Assembly (NCBI GenBank): GCA_015478645.1
Contig: JADMIL010000010.1
Coordinates: 1 to 64,000, forward strand
DNA length: 64,000 nt
From: Candidatus Binataceae bacterium
GTDB lineage: Bacteria; Desulfobacterota; Binatia; Binatales; Binataceae
Direction of reading: 5' to 3'
Shown: positions 56,075 through 64,000 of the stretch, piece by piece
Layout: the number at the start of each line of letters is the position of its first letter
Position numbering within the stretch: position 1 is the stretch's first letter
Notes under the pieces: model-generated
Database searches by the model: none
What the model was told of the DNA's origin: nothing
Seen by the model: the letters and a program-made list of their open reading frames with translations, nothing else
Made by a program: the position numbers and the translations under genes

Positions 56075-57787
56075 TCAGTCGGCCTCGCGCGTCGCGTCAT
56101 CGTCGCTCGCGTGCGGTGGCGTGGCGGACGCGAGCAATTTCTCAATCGCCGCGAACAGCGTCGCCTTGGAGACCGGCTTGCTCACATGCAGGTCGCATCC
56201 CGCCGCCATGCAGCGCGCGACGTCTTCGCTCAGCGCCGATGCCGTCAACGCGATAATCGGTGTATTCGCCGTGGGGCGCCCGGACTCCCATTCGCGGATC
56301 CGGCGGACCGCCGTGTAGCCGTCCATCACCGGCATCTGCATGTCCATCAATACGACGTCGTAGCGGCGCGCGATGAACTTGGCGAGCGCGACCGCGCCGT
56401 TCTCGGCTTCATCCAGATGTACGCCGACCCGATGCGCGCCGTACTGCTTGAAATAGGCGCGGAGCAAAAAACGGTTATCGATCGAATCGTCCACCGCCAG
56501 AATTTCAAGCCTGCGGCCGGCCGCAACCGCCAGCGCGGCTACGCGCCGCGCAGCCGCCGGGCGCTGCGCCATCCGTGCGATCGGCGGCGCCGCCGACGTC
56601 TTAGGCGCCCCCGCCGCCAACGGCGACCGCACCGCGAAATGGCCGGTGAAATGGAACGTGCTGCCCGCACCGACCCGGCTCTCGACCCACACCCGCCCGT
56701 CCATCAGATCGACCAGCCGCTTGACGATCGCGAGGCCCAGGCCGCTGCCGCCGTATTGGCGCGCGGTCGAGGAGTCGGCCTGGGTAAAGCTCGCAAAGAC
56801 CTGAGCGAGCTTGTCGCGCGCGATGCCGATGCCGGTATCGGTCACGGCGAAATGGATGAGGGCCTGGGGATGCGCGCCCGGCGCGGGCGATTCGGGCGAC
56901 TCGGCGGGCTCGTGGGTAATCGCCAGGGTGACCCCGCCCTGCTCGGTAAACTTGATCGCATTGCCGACCAGATTGACCAGGACCTGGCGCACGCGCAGGG
57001 CGTCGCCAGCTAGGGCGGTCGGCAGCCCCGGCGCGATCCGCAAGTCGAGCGCAAGTTCGCGCTCATGCGCGCGCACCGCCAACGTATCGATCACGCCGCG
57101 AGCCAGTTCGCCAAGATCGAAGTCGCCGCGCTCGAGGCTCATGCGGCCGCTCTCGATGCGCGCGAGATCGAGGATATTGTTGATCAGGCCGAGCAGGGCG
57201 ACGCCATTGTTGCGCATCAGATTCATGAACTGGCGCTGCTGCGGATCGAGCGCCGTCTCGGCCATCAGATCGGCCATGCCGAGAATCGCATTCAGCGGCG
57301 TGCGAATCTCGTGCGACATGCTCGAGAGAAATTCCGACTTGGCCCGCGACGCCGCCTCGGCCGCCTCGCGCGCGGCCACCAGCTCGCCCTGAATCTTGCG
57401 GATCTCGCTGATATCGCGGCCGATCGCCAGGTTGCACGGCTCGCCATCGAAGGTGATGGCCGAGGCGGACAACAAAAAGGTCGCCTGATCGCCGGTCTTG
57501 CCGCGAAAGGTCATGCCCAGATTGCGCAGCGTGCCGTTGGCCTGCAGCAGGCCAGCGCAATACTCGCGCATCCGCGGGTCCGGCCATAGGCCCAATTCGT
57601 CGGGCTTGCGGCCCACCGCCTCGGCCTGAGTATGACCGCTCAGGCGCTCGAATTCCTCGTTGACCAGGATAATCCGGCCGGTCGCGACGCTCGTAATCAC
57701 GATCGGATCGGGACTCGCGTCGAAGATGCGACGGAATTCCTCGTGCTGGGCGCACGGATCGGCTTGACAAAGATCGGTATCATCCAC
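56075..57787 (-). CDS. Hybrid histidine kinase (PAS-HisKA-HATPase-REC)
   Basis: 570 residues, soluble. PAS about 15-135, HisKA with [16 protein letters not shown] (phospho-His about 167), HATPase with [22 protein letters not shown] and [14 protein letters not shown], and a C-terminal receiver with LEILAVDDS and phospho-Asp in [15 protein letters not shown]. The kinase likely senses through PAS and passes phosphate to its own receiver, perhaps to an Hpt protein elsewhere. No response regulator is adjacent. Confidence 0.95.
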   Translation of the reverse strand: MDDTDLCQADPCAQHEEFRRIFDASPDPIVITSVATGRIILVNEEFERLSGHTQAEAVGRKPDELGLWPDPRMREYCAGLLQANGTLRNLGMTFRGKTGDQATFLLSASAITFDGEPCNLAIGRDISEIRKIQGELVAAREAAEAASRAKSEFLSSMSHEIRTPLNAILGMADLMAETALDPQQRQFMNLMRNNGVALLGLINNILDLARIESGRMSLERGDFDLGELARGVIDTLAVRAHERELALDLRIAPGLPTALAGDALRVRQVLVNLVGNAIKFTEQGGVTLAITHEPAESPESPAPGAHPQALIHFAVTDTGIGIARDKLAQVFASFTQADSSTARQYGGSGLGLAIVKRLVDLMDGRVWVESRVGAGSTFHFTGHFAVRSPLAAGAPKTSAAPPIARMAQRPAAARRVAALAVAAGRRLEILAVDDSIDNRFLLRAYFKQYGAHRVGVHLDEAENGAVALAKFIARRYDVVLMDMQMPVMDGYTAVRRIREWESGRPTANTPIIALTASALSEDVARCMAAGCDLHVSKPVSKATLFAAIEKLLASATPPHASDDDATREAD

Positions 57788-57978
57788 AGGTGGCGTCTCT
57801 CGGACACAATCTCACAGCACGGACGTTGCAACCGCCATGCCGGGACCGCCGCACACTATGGCCAAATTGGGATGATCACCGCGAAACCGACGGCCCACTT
57901 TGGGTCATCGCGATGGCGCCACGTGCCATCGCGATGCCGCGTCGATAGCACAGTCGTGCAGAGCGCGCCGCCGGCCAG

Positions 57979-58086
57979 GGAACCTCTGCACCAGGCTCTG
58001 CAGTCACCCTGAGCGCAGCGCATGGGTCCCGGATCCAGGATTCTTCGCTGCGCTCAGAATGACAACCTAACTTGTGCAGAGGTTCC
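57979..58086. repeat. Nested inverted-repeat element, complete copy
   Basis: Same sequence as the copy at 55885 apart from very few bases; right flank is CTAG, left flank CCAG. It lies 191 bases upstream of the kinase start, in a 399-base gap with no gene. Confidence 0.9.
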
Positions 58087-58186
58087 CTAGTCGCGTGCGC
58101 GGCCGGCATTACAATCACGACGTTCCGCGCGCGCCGCTCAGCGCCAAACGGGCCACGCGCAGCGCGCAACTCTCGGCGCGCGATCC

Positions 58187-58630
58187 TCAGCGCGAGCGGT
58201 AGACTTCCGGCCCCTTGCGCGCCAGCGAATAGATCCGCGACGCGTGGTGGTTCAGATAAATGCGCAGGGTTTCCACGCCGCGGTCGTGCGCAATCGTCTC
58301 GTCCAACCCGTGCGCCGAGCGCTGCACCCGCCATTCGCCGGTTTCGAGCCGCATCAGCACCAGTCGGTCGGACCCAATCCGCGCGCTGCCGCGCTTGCCG
58401 AAGCGTTTGAGCTCAAGGCCGTACTCGTTGCACAGTTGCTCCCAGTAGACCCAGCTCATGCGGAAAATCGGAGGCCGGACCGGGGCGGCGTCCTCGGGCC
58501 GCACGGCAAACCGATCCATCAGCGATTGCACAAGGTTGGCCGCGCTTACGACCTCCGCCTCGGAGGCGCCGTTTTCCTGTTTGACCGCGCGCAAAAGGCG
58601 AATCTTACGTAGCGCGTCTTCTAATTTCAT
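58187..58630 (-). CDS. DUF2786-like protein
   Basis: 147 residues. N-terminal helical region KIRLLRAVKQENGASEAEVV then AANLVQSLMDRF matches the DUF2786 pattern (KIRxLLxxAxxxxxxEAExAxxxAxxLM). The C-terminal half is alpha/beta with several Arg and a Trp-rich patch. Function unknown, cytoplasmic. ATG 58630. Confidence 0.6.
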   Translation of the reverse strand: MKLEDALRKIRLLRAVKQENGASEAEVVSAANLVQSLMDRFAVRPEDAAPVRPPIFRMSWVYWEQLCNEYGLELKRFGKRGSARIGSDRLVLMRLETGEWRVQRSAHGLDETIAHDRGVETLRIYLNHHASRIYSLARKGPEVYRSR

Positions 58631-58967
58631 TGGCTTCCCGCGGGTTTAATCAGATCGTGCTATGCAGACTTATTAGTCTTTCATGCATCAACGACCCGCG
58701 CCCCTCCGCGTGATGCGATGCTGGTCCTAAATATGCCACATAAAATCTATCCAGAGCAAGCAAATCATAGTATAGATAAGTGAATTTGGTTGATCCATGA
58801 CGGTTCAACAGACTCTCCCGCACGCCAAGCCCACATGCTTGTGCCCACGCTCACCATTTTGATGAACCGTAGAGGCGAAACAAGGGTGAAATGCTTCACC
58901 CGATAGACCGATTCGCGAGCGAAATCAGCCCGAATTTACGCGGGGGATGCGATGCGGCGGCGGGGCT
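58631..58967. other. AT-richer intergenic region with hairpin
   Basis: Gap of 337 bases, lower GC than its surroundings, no gene seen. A perfect hairpin GGGTGAA-ATGC-TTCACCC (58884-58901) lies 67 bases past the moaA stop and could end its transcript; there is no T-run. Confidence 0.5.
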
Positions 58968-59966
58968 TCAGCCGCCGATTTGGTACATCGAGCGGTCGCG
59001 CGTCGAGCGCCCTTCGAGCAGATGATGGCCGGTGGGCTTACCAGCGACGGCGGTGACCAGGATTTGCGCGATACGCTCGAGGCCGCCGTCGCTGTTGCCC
59101 GCGCGCAGCGCCTTGCGCACGTCGAGTTCGTCATCGTTGAGCAGGCATAGATGGAACTTACCGTCGGCCGTCAGGCGCATCCGGTTGCAGGTACCGCAGT
59201 AGGGCTCGCTGACCGGACTGATGAAGCCGATTACGCCGCGCGCGCCGGCGATGCGGTAGTTGCGCGATTCGTCGGCGGGATTGGCCGAAGCGATTTCGCC
59301 GAGCGCGCCCAGCGCTCCCTCAATCCGCCGGCGGGTCTCGATATTCGAGACGTAGCGCTTGATCGACAGCGTGGCGCATTCGCCGCCTCCCAGTGGCATC
59401 AGCTCGATAAACCGCACATGCCAGTCACGTTCAATCGCGAGGCGCGCCAGGTCGACGACTTCGTTCTCGTTAAATCCGGCGGTGACCACGGCGTTGAGCT
59501 TGATCGGGGTAAGGCCGGCCGCCTCGGCCGCCATGATGCCGTCCCACGCGCGCGCAAACGTACCCCAGCGCATCTGTCGCTCGACGGTCGCCGGATTGAG
59601 GCTGTCGAGATGCACGTTGATGCGCGCAAGGCCGGCGGCCTTGAGCGGCGCCGCCAGCTTGCCCATCAGCAGCGCGTTGGTGGTCAGCGCAAGGTCGCCG
59701 ACGCCCGGGACGGCGCTGATGCGCTCGACGATCTCGAGCAGGTCCAGGCGCAGGGTCGGCTCGCCGCCGGTCAGGCGGAACTTGCGAAAGCCGACGCTGA
59801 CGGCGGCGCGCACGACCCGTTCGATCTCGCCGGCGGTCAACAGTTCGGCGTTGGGCAGAAAGCGCAGCCCCTCGAGCGGCATGCAGTAGACGCAGCGCAG
59901 ATTGCAGCGATCGGTCAGCGATATCCGCAGATAATCGATCTCGCGATTGAAAGAATCCCTCGGCAT
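58968..59966 (-). CDS. moaA: GTP 3',8-cyclase MoaA
   Basis: 332 residues. N-terminal radical SAM cluster C21-x3-C25-x2-C28 (RCNLRCVYC), RLTGGEPTLR, and a C-terminal cluster in EPYCGTCNRMRLTADG with a third Cys in FHLCLL. The essential terminal Gly-Gly is present (MYQIGG). First step of molybdenum cofactor synthesis. No other moa gene is in the window. Confidence 0.97.
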   Translation of the reverse strand: MPRDSFNREIDYLRISLTDRCNLRCVYCMPLEGLRFLPNAELLTAGEIERVVRAAVSVGFRKFRLTGGEPTLRLDLLEIVERISAVPGVGDLALTTNALLMGKLAAPLKAAGLARINVHLDSLNPATVERQMRWGTFARAWDGIMAAEAAGLTPIKLNAVVTAGFNENEVVDLARLAIERDWHVRFIELMPLGGGECATLSIKRYVSNIETRRRIEGALGALGEIASANPADESRNYRIAGARGVIGFISPVSEPYCGTCNRMRLTADGKFHLCLLNDDELDVRKALRAGNSDGGLERIAQILVTAVAGKPTGHHLLEGRSTRDRSMYQIGG

Positions 59967-60296
59967 CGTAATGGATAACCACGCGCGCCGCGTAAATCAG
60001 GCGCCGGGATTGACGCACAGGCAATGGATGGGCGGGCTGTGGCTCTTCTATAATTGTAATCGCGCGCGGCGCCGCGTTACAACCGGCATACTCCGCGCTC
60101 TGGCAACAGCGACCGGCGGATGCGGCCGGCCGAGGCTTCGCTCACCCCGGCGGAAATGTTAGTCTGGAGGTGCGCCGGGCATGTCAGCACGGCAGAACAT
60201 TGGCGATGCCAGAAGTTTCGCGGCGCCGAATGCGCGGCTAATCACCACGTAGCTTGGCGCCATTCAGGAAGCGGGCGGCGCCTGAGGCAAACTCGG
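59967..60296. other. Intergenic region upstream of moaA
   Basis: 330 bases between divergent genes, no supported gene. It contains a perfect TATAAT hexamer (60049-60054) with no well-spaced -35 on either strand; it may serve moaA or the small gene at 60297. Confidence 0.4.
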
Positions 60297-60464
60297 ATGT
60301 TATTGAAAATTGCGCTGGGATTGGTGCTCGGCTCGCTCGGTCTGATCTTGCTCCAGCAGCGCGCGGAGCGCGCCGACGAGGCCGAGTTGCACGAGCAGGT
60401 CGAAGTGCAATTGCAGCGGCTGCGCGCACATCTGTTCCGGCGTCCGGCGCCCGACACGATTTAA
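60297..60464 (+). CDS. Small single-pass membrane protein
   Basis: 55 residues from ATG 60297, GAGG nine bases upstream. One helix LLKIALGLVLGSLGLILLQ, then a charged helix RAERADEAELHEQVEVQLQR. Plausible bitopic peptide; no family known. It precedes the MMPL exporter by 186 bases. Confidence 0.5.
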   Translation: MLLKIALGLVLGSLGLILLQQRAERADEAELHEQVEVQLQRLRAHLFRRPAPDTI

Positions 60465-60650
60465 TCTCCTGCGCGCAATTCCCGTCCGAACGTTCATCCA
60501 AGTGACCCCCACAGATCGCAATTATCTCGGCCGCATCCGGGGCTCGGCTACACCCGTCGGCGATCCGGGCGGCCGGTTGGCCAAATCCCTCGCCTGCGTC
60601 GCCGGCTTAGATGCCCGGGGCGACCGTCCGGCGACAGCGGCGCGCGGCGC

Positions 60651-63551
60651 ATGACGACCCCCGCCTTGCCGCTTCGCCAGCGCATCTTCCGCGCGGTGGC
60701 GCGCTTCGACGTAACCCATCCGTGGCTGGTGCTGATGCTGTCGGCAATCCTCGCGGCGCTGTGCGTGATGTACACCAAGGCGCGGCTGCAGTTTCAGACC
60801 GGGCAGGACGACCTGATCAGCGCCAACAACCGCGACAGCCGCGACTACCTCAACTATACCAAAGAGTTCCCCGACCTTGACGGATTGATCGTGGCGGTCC
60901 GGACGGCGCCTGATCGGACCCGCGCCGAACATTTTACCGACGCGTTGGCGGCCCGCCTGAAGGCCGATCACGTCAACGTCAAGAGCGTCTTCTATCGCGT
61001 CGATCGCGGCATGATGGGCAGCGGCGCGCTGCTCTATCTGAGCCTCGACGATTTGCAGCAGCTTGACGCGCGGCTGACCGCGAGTATCCCGCTGATCCAG
61101 GCGTATGGCGCCGACCCGGCGCTGGCGACGCTCTTCGCGGTCGTCAATGCGCAACTCGATCGCGCCGCCGCCGGCCTTCGTCGGGGCGCCGATGCGCAGC
61201 GCGCCGGCACTAATCCCTCGGCGAATCTCGCAATGCTCGGCAAGGGCGCCGCGATCAATCCCTCGGCGAATCTCGCAATGCTCGGCAAGGGCGCCGCGAT
61301 CAATCCCTCGGCGAATCTCGCAATGCTCGACGCGGTGCTCGCCGGGATGCTCGCCGATCCAGCGAGCAATCCGCCGTCGCCGTGGCGCGCGCTCAATCCA
61401 CAGAGCGCCCCGGGCGGTGCCGAACATGACGGCTATCTTGTCTCGGACAACGGCAAGTACCTGCTAATCGATATCGCGCCCGGCGACGGCGTGGCCAACG
61501 GGCCCGACCCGGTCGCGGTGATTCAGGCCGACCTCGATGCGGTGCGCGCGCAGATGCCGGGCGTCGCCGCCGGGATGACCGGCGGCCCCGCGCTGGCCTA
61601 TGCGGAACAGAGCACCACCCAGCACGACATGATGCTCGCCTCGGTGCTCGCGATCAGCAGCAATATCGCACTCATCGTGATCCCGTTTCGCGGGCTGGTC
61701 GAGCCGCTCTTTGCGATCATCGCGTTGCTCACGGGAGTCGCCTGGTCGTTCGGTTTCACGACGCTTGCGGTCGGCCATCTGAATCTGCTGTCGGCGGTCT
61801 TCACCAGCGTGCTCGCCGGCATCGGGATCAATTTCCCGATCCATCTGATGGCGCGCTACGACGAGGCGCGGCGCAACGGGGCCGCGATGCCCGCGGCGGT
61901 CGACCTGGCGGTGGTCAACACCGGCACCGGGGTCTTCGCCTCGGCGTGCATCATGGCGCTGGCCTTCCTGATGCCGATGTTCACCGACTTCAAGGGTATC
62001 GCTGAGCTGGGCCTGGTCTCGGCGGCGGGGCTGTTCATGTGCCTGCTCTCGGCGATGCTGGTCTTTCCGGCGCTGATCGCCTTGCGCGACCGCCGGCGGC
62101 CGCCGCCAGTGCGGCCAACACTCTCGCTCGCGCCGCGCCGATCGACGCTGGAAAAACTCTTCGCGCGCCCCGGCCTAATCGTGGGTATCAGCGTGGCGGC
62201 AACCGCCGGCGCGCTGTTCCTGATACGTGATGTACACTTCGATCAGAACGTCCTCAAGCTGCAGGCGAGTGGTGCCGAGGCGGTGCGCTACGAAAATCTG
62301 CTGCTGCGCGACTCCGGCCGCTCGTCATGGTTCGCGGTCGCGCTGGCGCCCACCGCGGCGGCGGCCGATCGCAAGGCGGCGGCCTTTCGCAAGCTGCCCG
62401 AAGTCGCCGGCGTCCAGACCTTGACGACCTATATTCCGACGCACCAGGCGCAAAAACTCGCGCTGCTCGCCGCGCTCGGCCGGCGCCTGGCGCCGGTTTC
62501 AATCCGCGCCACACCCTCCGCCAACGACGGCGCCCTGGCCCGTGAGCTGAACGGACTGGCGGCGCGGCTCAACGCGATGCGCCAGGCCGATCCCGCGGGT
62601 GGCGTGCTCAAGACGGCGGCCTTGGCCGAGGACGCGATCGCCCGGCTCAAGCGTCAGCCCGGCGCCTTTAACGCCTACCAGAGCGCGATCGCGGCCAGCC
62701 TCGGCGCGGAAATCGACGGGCTCAAGGCGCAGATCACACCGTCCCCGATCACCCAGACGAACCTGCCGCGGATTCTGCGCGAGCGCTTTATCGGCACCGG
62801 CGGCAGCTACCTCGTACAGGTCTATCCCAAGGGCCAAATCTGGGACGACGCGCCGCTCAAGCGTTTCGCCGACGCGGTGCGCACGGTCGATCGCGATACC
62901 ACCGGGCCGCCCTTGCAGACCTACAACCTGGCCACCGTGATGCGCCAGGGCTACGAGCGCGCGGCGCTGCTCGCGCTGATCGCGGTCTTCATCTTCGTCT
63001 ACGCCGACTTCCGCAGCCTGCGCGATACGCTGCTGGCGACCGTGCCGCTGCTGTTTGGCGGCGCGTGGCTGCTCGAGGTGATGCCGCTGCTGGGCTGGGA
63101 ATTTAATCTCGCCAATCTGTTCGCCGTCCCGATTATCATCGGGATGGGCGTGGATAACGGCGTCAACATGCTCTATCGATGGCGTGAGGAGCGCGACAAG
63201 TCGTCGCTGATCCTGACCCGGGCGGTTGGCAAGTCGGTGACCATCTGCTCGCTCACGACGATCGCCGCGTTCGCCGCGCTGATTCCTGCCACCCATCGCG
63301 GAATTTCGAGCCTCGGCTGGGTCTTGAGCGTGGGCGTGAGCCTGATCCTGGCGGCCACGCTGATCGTGCTGCCGGCGCTGTTCGAGTTGTTGGGCGGGCG
63401 CCTGGCGCATACGCATGAGGCCGGGAGCCCGGCGGCCGGCGCCGACGGCTTGATCGGCCCGGCGCTGATCCCCGAGGTGGTCAGTCCCGAGCCGCCGACG
63501 AACGCTCCATCCGATCCGGCCGGCCGCCGCACCGGCACCCACGATCTGTAG
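60651..63551 (+). CDS. MMPL/RND-family exporter (HpnN-like)
   Basis: 966 residues. First helix about 25-42 followed by a large periplasmic loop, five helices with FRGLVEPLFAIIALLTGVAW and GIGINFPIHLMARYDEARR, then the second half with helix near 505, a second loop, and the GMGVDNGVNMLYRWREER proton-relay helix. The MMPL layout exports lipids (hopanoids, lipoglycans). The first loop carries a 45-bp tandem repeat. The C-terminus is Pro/Ala-rich. Substrate unknown; no hopanoid genes nearby. Confidence 0.88.
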   Translation: MTTPALPLRQRIFRAVARFDVTHPWLVLMLSAILAALCVMYTKARLQFQTGQDDLISANNRDSRDYLNYTKEFPDLDGLIVAVRTAPDRTRAEHFTDALAARLKADHVNVKSVFYRVDRGMMGSGALLYLSLDDLQQLDARLTASIPLIQAYGADPALATLFAVVNAQLDRAAAGLRRGADAQRAGTNPSANLAMLGKGAAINPSANLAMLGKGAAINPSANLAMLDAVLAGMLADPASNPPSPWRALNPQSAPGGAEHDGYLVSDNGKYLLIDIAPGDGVANGPDPVAVIQADLDAVRAQMPGVAAGMTGGPALAYAEQSTTQHDMMLASVLAISSNIALIVIPFRGLVEPLFAIIALLTGVAWSFGFTTLAVGHLNLLSAVFTSVLAGIGINFPIHLMARYDEARRNGAAMPAAVDLAVVNTGTGVFASACIMALAFLMPMFTDFKGIAELGLVSAAGLFMCLLSAMLVFPALIALRDRRRPPPVRPTLSLAPRRSTLEKLFARPGLIVGISVAATAGALFLIRDVHFDQNVLKLQASGAEAVRYENLLLRDSGRSSWFAVALAPTAAAADRKAAAFRKLPEVAGVQTLTTYIPTHQAQKLALLAALGRRLAPVSIRATPSANDGALARELNGLAARLNAMRQADPAGGVLKTAALAEDAIARLKRQPGAFNAYQSAIAASLGAEIDGLKAQITPSPITQTNLPRILRERFIGTGGSYLVQVYPKGQIWDDAPLKRFADAVRTVDRDTTGPPLQTYNLATVMRQGYERAALLALIAVFIFVYADFRSLRDTLLATVPLLFGGAWLLEVMPLLGWEFNLANLFAVPIIIGMGVDNGVNMLYRWREERDKSSLILTRAVGKSVTICSLTTIAAFAALIPATHRGISSLGWVLSVGVSLILAATLIVLPALFELLGGRLAHTHEAGSPAAGADGLIGPALIPEVVSPEPPTNAPSDPAGRRTGTHDL
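61212..61329 (+). repeat. 45-bp in-frame tandem repeat in the MMPL gene
   Basis: Two full and one partial copy (starts 61212, 61257, 61302), identical over their length, each encoding NPSANLAMLGKGAAI. It lies in the first periplasmic loop. Confidence 0.95.
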
Positions 63552-63663
63552 GCTTAAGCTACATTAAGTTCATTCATGGGCGGAAGCCGCGCATCGGACG
63601 CACCGGCGAATCCGCGCCGCGCGCTTGCGCCGACGCGCTTCGATCATGGCTTCGCGGAGGTAA

Positions 63664-64000
63664 TCAGCCGCCGGTGATGGGACGGTCGGGTTCGCCCGCG
63701 CAATAGGCGCAGCGGCAGAGCGCGCGCAACTGGGCGGTGGTGTAAAGCGTCTGATGGCCGTCGGCCCATCCCAGGAACAGGCCCGACTCGCCCAGCCGCG
63801 CGCATTGGATTAGGCGCTGCGGTACGGCCGCGGCCGGATCGGTCGCCGCGCCGCCGCATTCGTTGCACGGACATCCGCGGCGCAGGCCGGCGAGCGGAAA
63901 GATGCTGTCGTGGCCGTCGATCCATTGCACGCCGACGGCATAGCGGCCGACCTCGTTGAGGCTTTTGATTTTGGGCGCGGCGAGGACTTTGCCGAGAGTT
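63664..64000 (-). CDS. DUF971-domain protein, 5' end beyond the window
   Basis: Frame open to the edge; visible protein begins TLGKVLAAPKIKSLNEVG. Two half-motifs are seen, WIDGHDSIFPLAGLRRGCPC and WADGHQTLYTTAQLRALCRC, each with WxDGH and a CxC/CxxC pair, as in DUF971 (gamma-butyrobetaine hydroxylase N-terminal-like). Often associated with Mrp/ApbC or Fe-S assembly. Start not visible. Confidence 0.75.
   Translation of the reverse strand, partial: TLGKVLAAPKIKSLNEVGRYAVGVQWIDGHDSIFPLAGLRRGCPCNECGGAATDPAAAVPQRLIQCARLGESGLFLGWADGHQTLYTTAQLRALCRCAYCAGEPDRPITGG

Overview
The window is one contig of a GC-rich bacterial chromosome with tightly packed genes, short intergenic gaps and frequent GTG/TTG starts. 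Gene content (two DUF507 proteins, Tat translocase, two luciferase-like F420-type oxidoreductases, an SCP-x thiolase next to an OB-fold/ketoacyl-synthase fusion, EI-Ntr, a full S1/HU/cmk translation cluster) suggests an environmental, deltaproteobacteria-like lineage. Candidatus Binatota would fit, but this is an inference from gene families, not from a marker search. The Hsp60 operon, ribosomal proteins S1 and L28, mutL, miaA and accA, plus a perfect parS site, argue for chromosome rather than plasmid, possibly not far from the replication origin.

Layout. 1-5900: groES-groEL under a CIRCE operator and ending in an intrinsic terminator, a frataxin-like CyaY, two DUF507 genes interspersed with short inverted-repeat elements, and a membrane-anchored radical SAM protein with a promoter and palindromic operator. 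5900-9750: ptsP, a PHP phosphoesterase and a secreted cyclophilin. 9990-11930: an AT-richer patch with two orphan genes, a decayed hydrolase fragment and a perfect 17-bp-stem palindrome. 11926-16800: alpha/beta hydrolase, luciferase-like oxidoreductase, parS, an FHA-CAP fusion translationally coupled to a histone-deacetylase-family gene. 16900-23200: tatA-tatC, GH15 glucoamylase, DUF4911 protein and two overlapping ArsA-type ATPases. 23270-35060: mixed metabolism and envelope genes (PhaE-like coiled coil, hydrolases, luciferase-like oxidoreductase, TPP enzyme, quinone reductase, CAP protein, methyltransferase, lipoproteins, MBL protein) and an MFS gene that has lost its core. 35197-35997: a secreted zinc protease. 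36065-49862: a twelve-gene minus-strand run mutL-miaA-accA-pheA-hisC-tyrA-cmk-rpsA-HU-HIT-AAA-VWA. 50190-52840: rpmB, an ArsC-like gene with an in-frame UGA at its catalytic cysteine, and small hypothetical genes. 53140-55761: thiolase plus OB-fold partner. 56075-64000: hybrid histidine kinase, DUF2786-like protein, moaA, a large MMPL exporter and a DUF971 protein that runs off the edge.

The most notable signals are: (1) the ArsC-family ORF at 50423-50773, where TGA replaces exactly the catalytic Cys12 while the frame and the three family arginines are kept, making it a candidate selenoprotein; (2) a family of about 105-bp nested inverted repeats with 16-bp termini, some abutting stop codons and CTAG-like flanks, which look like non-autonomous transposable elements; (3) a perfect parS; (4) an in-frame internal deletion that fuses the first helix of an MFS exporter to its C-terminal soluble domain; (5) an unusual cytoplasmic FHA / extracytoplasmic CAP fusion coupled to an HDAC-family gene. 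No tRNA, rRNA, CRISPR array, intact transposase or prophage was seen.
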